From contig MU006230.1 of the NCBI GenBank assembly GCA_010093685.1, forward strand, positions 666,013-730,012: 64,000 nt of DNA, read 5' to 3'. The position numbers and the translations under genes were made by a program. Below the pieces are notes generated by a model, which worked only from the letters and a program-made list of their open reading frames with translations, had not been told where the DNA came from and did not search any database. How positions within the stretch are numbered: position 1 is the first letter of the stretch; the number at the start of each line of letters is the position of its first letter. Below are positions 56,471 through 64,000 of the stretch, in pieces. This DNA comes from Ophiobolus disseminans (taxonomy: Eukaryota; Ascomycota; Dothideomycetes; Pleosporales; Phaeosphaeriaceae).

Positions 56471-57061
56471 ATGTCAAACCTCCACTTCACCCCCTCAGAA
56501 CTACGCATCGCAACCTTGACCCTCGCGTCCATCGCCGCCATCGTTCCACTTCTTTACCTCACCTGGCCATTTCGCAAACCACAATCTTCAACACAGCATG
56601 TCAGGACGTTTAACAAATTCATAAGAAGCTACTCAAAGCGCCGACCACAAGCCATCACAGCAAATGCATCTCGGGACTTCACACACACCATCATCCCACT
56701 ATCCCTAAACCTCCCCTCACGCGATTTAACAACGATCCACCAACACGCCACCATGGTATTCTCGCTCTTCGAAGACTTTGAAATCGTTCCACACGCGAAT
56801 CCAAATGGGGATGCGGTGCACTTTAGTCCGGAAACGAATACTGTTATTGCGCACTGCAATATGGGTGGGAAAATTAATGCTGCGAGTGAAATGGGAGCGA
56901 AGTTAGTTGCAAGTGAACTCACTGAGTGGCGGACTGAAGGTATTTTGTTTGTTAGGATGACGCCGGATGGGAGGCAGGTTGTTGAGGTTAGGGAGTTTGT
57001 GGATAGTGCGAAGGCGGAGGAGTTGCAGCGGGTGCTTGGGGAGGGGATTATGCGGGACTAG
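56471..57061 (+). CDS. Membrane-anchored SnoaL/NTF2-like protein
   Basis: This is a single exon of 196 residues with the ATG at 56471 (MSNLHFTPSE); the frame is open five codons further to a TTG. A hydrophobic helix at about residues 15-35 (ATLTLASIAAIVPLLYLTW) anchors the protein, with the folded part after it. The second half fits the SnoaL/NTF2-like fold of fungal proteins: HCNMGGKINAASEMGAKLV, then SELTEWRTEGILFVRMTPDG and VVEVREFVDSAKAEELQ. SnoaL-like proteins close rings or isomerise polyketide-type intermediates in known pathways, but many have no known reaction. The switch from C-rich to G-rich coding strand at about 56790 is sharp. The membrane anchor would suit work beside the ER-bound P450 in this run, which is inference. 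Confidence 0.72.
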   Translation: MSNLHFTPSELRIATLTLASIAAIVPLLYLTWPFRKPQSSTQHVRTFNKFIRSYSKRRPQAITANASRDFTHTIIPLSLNLPSRDLTTIHQHATMVFSLFEDFEIVPHANPNGDAVHFSPETNTVIAHCNMGGKINAASEMGAKLVASELTEWRTEGILFVRMTPDGRQVVEVREFVDSAKAEELQRVLGEGIMRD

Positions 57062-57490
57062 AACTGCGTGGTCGTTATACTAAGACAAGTGGATATAATT
57101 GGGCGTAGCTCTGGGCATGATGGCGTAGATTTCGGCCCTACTATTTGTTAATATCGAGTTGGGAGAGCTGCATGGGTGAGGTCCTTCAGGGCAAAGAAGT
57201 GAGACTGAGCCATGGGCGTCAAGCTGACTACCTCGCAAGCTTTGCCACGCCCTGCGAAGCTTTTGCCTGTTTCAGGTTGCCTTGTTGTGGAAGTATTTCT
57301 GCACACGATCATTCGAGACTACCATCAGTATTGGGCGAGTCTTGCGCATGCAAGGCGAAACTGCAAGGCGAAACTCGCACTCAAAGCCATCTCTACCCTC
57401 TTTAGGCTGTATCATGCGCTTCGTGAAACTGCTTCCTAATCTATAGAGTGCACAAGCTTATCATCAAGCCATCAAGGCTGTGTATTCCAT
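57062..57490. other. Short intergenic region
   Basis: These 429 bases follow the SnoaL-like gene and precede the stop of a small minus-strand candidate gene. I see nothing in them beyond unsupported short frames. Confidence 0.5.
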
Positions 57491-57805
57491 CTACGCCTTT
57501 ACGCCGCCCTGCACCGGGCCTCCTGCGGCCAAACAGCCTTCGGACATCGCAACCACCAACATTTCCCGCCCAGGATCGCCCCCATCCCGCATAGTCTGCA
57601 CCGCTATCCAGGTCCACATGGTGTTGAGGATCCACTGCAAAATCGCAATGTCGGATGTCTCAACCACCGATGGCCATTCACAGCCACGCATTCGCACGCC
57701 GCCCCAAAAATGATCGCCGCATCGGAGCGCAGAGTGCGCAGCTACCTCAACCAGAGATCGCAACTTCCCGCGATTCTCGCATTGTGCGGAGCCGTAGCTA
57801 CTCAT
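57491..57805 (-). CDS. Candidate small Trp-rich protein, unknown
   Basis: A single-exon open frame from the ATG at 57805 (MSSYGSAQCENRG) encodes 104 residues. It reads as a plausible folded protein with four tryptophans: FWGGVRMRGCEWPSVVETSD, then AILQWILNTMWTWIAVQTMR and EMLVVAMSEGCLAAGGPVQGG. I know no family for it. The antisense frame is also open for 77 codons but is Pro/Ser/Thr-rich and looks like a shadow. The ATG lies 178 bases from the divergent NmrA-like start, which would give a shared promoter. Confidence 0.42.
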   Translation of the reverse strand: MSSYGSAQCENRGKLRSLVEVAAHSALRCGDHFWGGVRMRGCEWPSVVETSDIAILQWILNTMWTWIAVQTMRDGGDPGREMLVVAMSEGCLAAGGPVQGGVKA

Positions 57806-57983
57806 GTCGTGCAACGTATCGTGCCTGCCATATGATGAACTTGTGTCCCATGAATTCGTTCCTTCACGTTTTGATCTAGAACCCTTTGTCCTCTGCTCAG
57901 ATCTTACCGCGGCTCCACTTTAACGCTACGGAAGCATCCATCCATACCATTCCAAGACTCTCTTGTGCAAAATAAGCATCGCC

Positions 57984-58946
57984 ATGGCCGCCACGAAAGC
58001 TATCCTTGTCTGCGGCGCGACAGGAAAACAGGGTGGCTCCGTACTCAAGCATCTCGCTACACACCCCGACAGCTCGCAATACACACTTCTCGCCGTCACG
58101 CGCGATGCGAAATCGAAATCTGCACTTCGAATCACAGAACAATATCCAGATGTTAAGCTCGTGCAAGGCAATCTCGACGACGTCCCAGCGCTGTTTGTGT
58201 CTGCAAAAGCTGCGCTGAAAGATGCAGGCAAAGATGAAAACATCTGGGGCGTGTACTCAGTGCAAATCTCAATGGGCCCAGGAACAAGCGTAGACGGCGA
58301 AATCGCCCAAGGCACATCCCTAATCGACGCCTCCATCACAGAAAAAGTAACACATTTCGTCTACTCAAGCGTGGACCGAGGCGGTAATGAGCGCAGCTTC
58401 TCTAACGCTACGCCCATCCCTCATTTCCAGACCAAACACAAGATCGAGCAGCATTTGCTCGAGAAAGCGGGCAAGAAGGGAGAAATCATGGGCTGGACTA
58501 TTCTCCGCCCAGTCGCGTTCATGGATAATTTAGCCCCTGGTTTCCCAACCAAAGTCTTCCTCGCCGCGCTGCGCGACACGCTGCAAGGCAAGTCCCTACA
58601 ATGGGTATCCGTAGAAGACATCGGCATTTTCGGCGCGCGGGCTTTCCGTGAGCACAAGGCGTGGAATGCGCGCGCTGAGGCTCTCGCGGGGGATGATCTT
58701 ACCGTGGACGAGATGAGCGGGTGCTTTGAGCGCGCGATTGGGAGCCCGGTGCCGGCGACGTATGGTCTGTTTGGATCGGCGCTGAAGTGGGCGGTTAAGG
58801 AGGTGAATGTAATGATTACGTGGTTTGGGGATGAGGGGTATGGGGCGGATGTTGCGAGGTTGAGGGGGGAGGAGCCGGGGTTGTGTGGGTTTGAGAGGTG
58901 GTTGAGGGAGAGGAGTGGGTGGAAGGGTATGGTGGTGAAGAAGTAG
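57984..58946 (+). CDS. NmrA-like NAD(P)-binding protein
   Basis: This is a single exon of 320 residues. The ATG at 57984 (MAATKAILVC) directly precedes the Rossmann-type glycine motif GATGKQGGSV (residues 11-20); the frame is open seven codons upstream to a TTG. The pattern GNLDDVPALF, VYSVQISMGPG and THFVYSSVDRGGNE, then ILRPVAFMDNLAPGF, is typical of NmrA-like members of the atypical short-chain dehydrogenases. The original NmrA represses nitrogen metabolite regulators after NAD(P) binding. Many relatives are instead oxidoreductases in metabolite pathways, and this protein lies in a run of tailoring genes. It lacks an obvious full Tyr-x3-Lys catalytic pair at the usual place, which favours a sensor or non-classical role. 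The coding strand turns G-rich after about 58640. Confidence 0.92.
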   Translation: MAATKAILVCGATGKQGGSVLKHLATHPDSSQYTLLAVTRDAKSKSALRITEQYPDVKLVQGNLDDVPALFVSAKAALKDAGKDENIWGVYSVQISMGPGTSVDGEIAQGTSLIDASITEKVTHFVYSSVDRGGNERSFSNATPIPHFQTKHKIEQHLLEKAGKKGEIMGWTILRPVAFMDNLAPGFPTKVFLAALRDTLQGKSLQWVSVEDIGIFGARAFREHKAWNARAEALAGDDLTVDEMSGCFERAIGSPVPATYGLFGSALKWAVKEVNVMITWFGDEGYGADVARLRGEEPGLCGFERWLRERSGWKGMVVKK

Positions 58947-59146
58947 ATTCTAGGCTTGGTTTAGCGGGAGGTTTTGTGTTGTTATTGGAGGTTGTTTGAA
59001 AGTACATATCACAGGATTCAAACGTCAATTTATTGTTACATGATCGCTCTTAGCTTGGCAGGTTTTGTGAGATGTGACATGATCATTCAGGTGTACTTCA
59101 TCCGATCATCTTACGCATCATCGCTCAACCTCCAGGACCCCAGCAT

Positions 59147-59724
59147 CTACAAAGACAGCAAATTCCACAACGCAAGCCCACCCGCAAGCACCGGCGTAAC
59201 AAGCCTCAACCGATTCCAATTCGCCCACTTCCTCGCAATACCCTCCGCCTCGCCCAATTCCTTCTCACTCGCCCTTTCCGCCAGCGCCTCCAACTTATCA
59301 TTCAGCGGCTGCATATTGAGCGCCGAATGCAGAATAGTAGTCAAATGCATGACCGCCGCAACACCGAAAAGCTTCCAATCGCTGCGCGCAACAATGCCCT
59401 CTCGAAACACCGAGTAGCCCGCGTACGCATATCCCAGAAATCCGAGCGTCGAGATGGGCCGGAAGAATTGGTTTCCAACCGTCCAGCACAGCGGCCATTG
59501 GCGGCCTAGGAGCTTTGCGCGCGAGGCGTGGTCGGGAGAGCCCGGGGGTGGGAAGTCGACTAGGAGTGCTGGGACGGTCATGTAGGATTGTGTGATTGCG
59601 TTTCCTGGGTATTGTGAGTTTGCAATGTTTTTGCTGTGTTCTTTTAGTATGGCGTACCAGCTAGGATGAACGAGAAAGTCACGCAAGTGCCTGCGACGGC
59701 TTTGACGATGAGGTTGTCGGACAT
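59147..59724 (-). CDS. DUF1772 / anthrone-oxygenase family membrane protein
   Basis: Two exons (59724-59658 and 59604-59147; 53-base intron with donor gtacgc and acceptor acccag) give 174 residues. Four hydrophobic helices are expected: near the start (VAGTCVTFSFILAG), then TLGFLGYAYAGYSVF, KLFGVAAVMHLTTILHSALN and LVTPVLAGGLALWNLLSL. The QSYMTVPALL segment and the NKFF-like NQFFRP turn are landmarks of the DUF1772 family (Pfam Anthrone_oxy). Some members in aromatic polyketide clusters oxidise anthrones to anthraquinones or start norsolorinic-acid-type steps; most are uncharacterised. The family call is firm, but the reaction is not. It converges on the NmrA-like gene 200 bases away, consistent with a small tailoring cluster. 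Confidence 0.87.
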
Positions 59725-60757
59725 GGCGAATATGTGCGTATCTTCGAGTTTAGGAATTGGTACGTAGCGAGAGAGAAGAGTGAGAAGCAATCAATGCGCA
59801 CCCAAAAAAAAGGTCAGCGATCCAACATCAATAAACAATAAACACCGGCACCTTTTTCGCGCCTAAGCAACGCATCCCCGATTCCGAAAACCCCAAGACT
59901 TCTGCGCGTCGAGCGCAGGCGCGTACCGTCCTAATCGCCCCGTCCTGGCGTGACCGTCGGTTCCCCACGTCCGTCTGCGTACCTAAAGCGGAAGCCTCGA
60001 TTACATCATGACATGGCTACTGCAATGAGGCATCCTGCACGTGTAAGCAGACCAGGATATGCCTTGCTTATTATTATGCATGAAGGTACCGACGCGCTGT
60101 CACCGGTGCGTGTGGGTTTCCGAGGTGTTAAAATAGGCGGCATCTGATGTGGCGCCGCAGCTTGCTTTGGGCGAGCTGGCATCATGTCGGGGTTTGGAAG
60201 ATGCGACTGCCGAGTGAGAAGCGCATTCTACGTGTATAGGATATTTGGGAACTAGTCAGAGGAAGATGGAGTGAGATGGGAGTGGTACTCGAGTTTTGCT
60301 GAGCCTTCTTGGGCAAGATCGGACTACTATTGATTAGGTGTAGTGTGCTGACAGTCTTCTACCGTCGCTGTGCATTTTAATGAACCACAGTGAGATTAAT
60401 CAAGAAAAGAGCAAATGTGTCGTGAACGAGAGGTGTATATCGTCTGAAGATTCATCAAGACTGCCTTTGAGGTTGCTTTGATTTCCCGCATCTGATACTG
60501 GACTTGAAAGCTCACTTGATGCGGCTTAGTAGCTCCGTAAATGGATCTCGCACCTGCATGTAATCATTCTCATCGATTGGATTCACTTAGTCGGTGCTCT
60601 CAGCTCTATTAACTCTCTAAAGTACCTTACAAGAAAGTGGTTTTTCGAAGTAATAGATTGATGAACGTCGCACACTGAGTTTACAACAGCTTCGCGTTTC
60701 AAACAACTACACGATTTTCAAAGCGCTATAATAAAAAAGGTCATAGAGCTTGCTGAG
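59725..60757. other. Intergenic region
   Basis: These 1.0 kb include the promoter of the DUF1772 gene and the 3' flank of the HET-type remnant. I see no gene or repeat. Confidence 0.5.
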
Positions 60758-61420
60758 TTACTGCCATGGATATTTCACAACATCTCCGTCGCCATAGAAC
60801 AAGGCTGTCACGGGTGTTGGGTTTGCTAACTCCACATCAGTGAAAACACCACTTCGCCTGTATCTCGTCGGCCCTGGAGCTAAATCGGCTAGGAGAACAA
60901 GGCCCCTTGGATACGAGCCGCTCCAGCCAAAGAGTACCAGCCGCAGGCGGTCTGCTCCAGCTATACAGTCTAGGGTATCTGGAAGGAAATATACAACGTA
61001 ACCTCCTACTCTCAAACTCATGCGACCTGTGTCGGATTCGAATTGCCCAAGTGATGTAAGGGGGAGTAGATACAAGGGAGCTTGGAGTAAGAGGAGAGAT
61101 TCGCGAACAGCTCCAAAAGGCGCTTGATCATCGATCAAGATACTGCGTGTTTCGATAATGCTCCAGTCGCGGTGCCAGGGGCCGGTGGGCTCTGGCACTT
61201 TGTAGGGATCGAATTGGGCGGTCTGAAGGACTTGGAAGATTTTAGCGTCGTGCGAAACGCCCCTATGTTCCCATTCCTTCCACGTTGTGCAACGGAAGCT
61301 CACAATGCCGTTGACACCAGTCCAAGACCACGAAGGTCCTTGGTATATTGAAGGTCGAGTCGGCAGCGGGTTTCGAATCGTCCAAAGAAGATCGCTCGGA
61401 AATGCAGGCTGGTGACAAGG
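60758..61420 (-). pseudogene. 5'-truncated HET-type incompatibility gene remnant
   Basis: A 220-codon open stretch without an ATG reads on the minus strand from just after a TAG (61423-61421) to a TAA at 60758. It begins with the C-terminal signature of fungal HET-domain proteins: PAFPSDLLWTIRNPLPTRPS, then IYQGPSWSWTGVNG, which corresponds to the family's usual YRAPSWSWASVDG-like run. The HET domain itself (normally several hundred residues upstream) is missing: the coding end of the next gene lies only 100 bases beyond. The remaining C-terminal part is intact and ends DGDVVKYPWQ. HET proteins trigger cell death when unlike strains fuse; this piece cannot do so alone. A spliced upstream exon is unlikely, because 61520 onward is the augmin gene on the same strand. 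Confidence 0.77.
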
Positions 61421-61519
61421 CTAGGAAGTCGCCGCCAGCAGCGAGCTCCCAGGTCATCTCCACAACCCACTCACGCCCAAACAGGATCGTAAATCATATA
61501 CATTACTCAAGTACATCTC

Positions 61520-63943
61520 TCAATACCTCCCCCTCCCCCGACTCGGGCTCTCCACCTCCACCCCCCACCCCGCATCCTCACCCTCAATATCCACATCCCC
61601 CAAATCAATCCCCGTCACGCCATCCACATCCTCATCCTCCCTCGGCGGACTCCACACCGGACTCGTCGCAATCTTCGGCCGACTCTTAAACACGCGCTCA
61701 TAATCAATCTCATCGCTAAACAGCGCCTCCTTGGGCGTGCGCTCCGACTCCACTTCCTCCTCGACAGGCACGATGCTCTTGCGGTGCCGCGGCGTGTCGA
61801 ATTGGTTGACGGGGAAGAGGGAGTCGCGTGATGATTTGCGCTTTTCTTTGGGGCCGAGTGATTTGCGGGGCTTGGATTCCATGGCCAGCATGCTGAGGCG
61901 GGTGCGTTCGAGGAGGGTGGCGCGGTGGTCGGCTTCGGGTTCAATGGTGGGGTGGGAAGGGAGTTCGGGGCTGGGTTCTGGGAGGGGGGATTCGGCGATG
62001 GGTTCGAAGGAGGTGGTGCGGGCCATGGACATGCGGGTGCGTTCTATGAGGGAGAGTGACATGCGAGGCTGGGGTTTCTTGACTGGAGAGGGTGTTGCGT
62101 CGCCGATTGAGGTGATGATTTGTTCGGCGAGGACTTCTTCAGGGTTGAGCACAGGTGGTTCTACATATGGCGTTGGTGGCTCCACACACGGCGTGGGCGG
62201 TTCGGATGGGTACGTAGTAGATGGCTCTGGAGAATGTGGAGCGCATGCTGGCTGGGAAACATATTCAGGAGCTGGCGGTGAAGACGATGTCTCCTGCGGA
62301 GAGTTCGCCGTTGATGGAGTTGTGTCTCGTTCTGGTTCAGCATATTGATGTTCCTCGACTGGCTCAGTTCTTGTTGCGGTACTTTGCAATGCCGATGTAT
62401 GGCCGATCAGTGTCGCCTCGGAGTCGGTAGGTGTTGCCACAAATGGAACATGCCGTGTTGGTCGTAGAATTGGAGCGTTCTCAAAAGAAGACTTCTTTGT
62501 CGGGAAAAGCGGCCTCTTCGCGCGAATCGGACTAGCTGATTCTTCGGGTATGGATTCAGACCGAGTGAGCTTCCCTCTTCGTGCAGGCGAGCGACTACTT
62601 GTTGATGATGTGCGTGTTCGGGTGAGCGAGACAGTTGGTCGAGCAGGTTTGGAACTCGTCACTTGTAACAGCTGAGTGTTCATGTCGGTCAGGATATCCT
62701 GGTAGTCTGATCGTAATGCTGATTGCTGTGCAGTTGTGGTCTCAGTCTCCTTCTGCTTGGACGATGGTAGCTGGTATCGAAGGTGGTTATCGAATATAAA
62801 TTCCTTCGAGGGTGCAGGGGCTTTTGGAGCAGGTGATGCTGACTCCGCCTTATCCTTCTGTAATTTTGCATGAAACGATTTCCATTTCTCGAGTCTGTCC
62901 TGCTGTTCTTGCACCCTGGATTGCAAGTTCTCGAGCAAACCAGTCTCGGGGACGACGTCTTCCAGCTTCTTCCCCGCTTCAACCATGCGCCAGACCTTGT
63001 CGAATCGGCTGCTCAGGAACGCATCTCCCGCCTGTACATCGTCGCCGTGGAGCATAATGTCTAGCCACACTTGGTCGCCAATCCAGTTGTCCTTGAGCTG
63101 CTTCTTGACAGCATCCGCCTCTTTCTGAGACACCGCAGGTCTCTTCGCTCGTGGGGTATCTTTGGTCTTGCGAATGCGCCTGTTGATGTCGTCTGCCTTT
63201 GCGTCTAGCAGCGCTTGAAACTCCATGTATCGTCTCCGCTTCTCCTCTTTCTTTTTCAGGACACTGACCAATGCCGCTTTGTGTGCGATAGCTAGCGGTA
63301 GGAGAGATTGTTGCTGGTCTGGCCGCAGCATCGGCATTGTCGCTAGTTTCCGGGCAATCGCCGCATCCCTAGTGTTGCTCTCTCGTGCTGCCAGCACCTT
63401 CTTCAGCACCACATTCGAAAAGAGGGCTAGTATCTCGTAGAACTTGTCGCCCTTGCACTCGTCCAGCATTGTCTTTCGAAGTACGGATTCGCGACCCAAG
63501 ACGCCATTCTTCTTCAAATCGTTTAGACATCGGTATAGTGCAGCACGTAGATTCAGCGATTGGAGTGGTTCGAGAGGAGGGAAGAATGGTTGGAGTTTCT
63601 ACATATTGTCAGTACCGTCCAATATAATGTTTCCGTCTCAACATACCTGTGCTGTCTCATTCGGGTCCCAGATCTCGAACAAGCGGAAGAGCGCCCACTC
63701 AGTCCCGCTGATCCTCTGCCTCTGGTCTGCATTCTTCGCCGAGAATGTTTGCACAGTGATTGCAGGCCAATCATTGCGCAAGTCAAAGTCAAGCAGTCGC
63801 AAGTTTGTCACAAAGAGCTTGATGTCTGGCGTAGGTATCGGGTTCAAGGATTGCGCTTTGGTGGTTGTTTTCATTGACAGCGTGCGACCATGACCGCTGA
63901 CATTCGTGGTGGCTGTCGACGCCTGTGAAGTTGAGCGTGACAT
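61520..63943 (-). CDS. HAUS augmin-like complex subunit 6 (AugF-like)
   Basis: Two exons (63943-63647 and 63598-61520; 48-base intron with donor gtatgt) give 791 residues. The ATG at 63943 starts MSRSTSQASTATTNVSG. The N-terminal region (about residues 35-230) matches my memory of the HAUS6 N-terminal domain: FVTNLRLLDFDLRNDWP, WALFRLFEIWDPNETAQ, KFYEILALFSNVVLKKV and a helical region with MPMLRPDQQQSLLPLAIAH. Augmin binds spindle microtubules and recruits gamma-tubulin to branch new ones; filamentous fungi have it and budding yeast lacks it. The middle is helical with coiled coils, and the last 350 residues are low in complexity, with two related motifs LIERTRMSMA and LLERTRLSMLA. The coding strand is C-rich, then G-rich after about 61780. 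The name rests on pattern only. Confidence 0.8.
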
Positions 63944-64000
63944 GTTATGCTGGTTTGAGTATACATGTGCGTCGCTCGAAGTGGTACGGCAGCTAGTGAT

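Noticed and set aside
61263..61463. 66-codon minus-strand frame beginning MEMTWELAAGG
   Set aside because: It overlaps the HET-type remnant in another frame; the PSWSW signature shows which frame was real.

Overview
The window is nuclear DNA of a filamentous ascomycete (Pezizomycotina). The supporting evidence is the mix of many short introns (about 37-130 bases, GT..AG with one GC..AG) and typical families: Zn2Cys6 regulator, HET-type incompatibility remnant, fungal rhodopsin-domain membrane protein, cytochrome P450, NmrA-like, DUF1772 and SnoaL-like proteins, a Gvp36 BAR protein and an augmin subunit. Dothideomycetes/Pleosporales is my best guess, but it is an inference. Gene models were spliced by hand from frame continuity and splice motifs. 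No tRNA, rRNA, CRISPR array or viral element was recognised.

Layout. 0-30 kb is mostly housekeeping: histidinol-phosphatase (minus), an Rrn11-like Pol I factor and a RING-H2 protein (divergent pair), a Zn2Cys6 regulator, Gvp36 and a gamma-glutamylcyclotransferase-like gene (tail to tail), an APC-family permease, a large probably mitochondrial protein, and a rhodopsin-domain membrane protein. At 31.5-34 kb a secreted BBE-type flavin oxidase converges on a SnoaL-like protein. From 34 to 48.5 kb genes are sparse: one small dsRNA-binding-like protein with a GC-AG intron, one conserved protein of unknown function, a 353-bp inverted-repeat element (MITE-like) and apparent gene debris. Cyclophilin A follows at 48.6-49.2 kb.

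50-60 kb carries a run of oxidative or tailoring enzymes: a P450, an FAD monooxygenase, a membrane-anchored SnoaL-like protein, an NmrA-like protein and a DUF1772 (anthrone-oxygenase family) protein. There is no polyketide synthase or other backbone enzyme in the window. This is the best candidate here for an undescribed pathway. The right end holds a 5'-truncated HET-type gene remnant and a complete augmin (HAUS6-like) subunit gene.

The most unusual signal is in base composition. At least eleven times, a stretch of one to a few hundred bases that is C-rich on the plus strand is followed by a similar G-rich stretch. The order is always C then G from left to right, whichever strand the gene is on, and it also occurs between genes. 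No annotated feature explains it.
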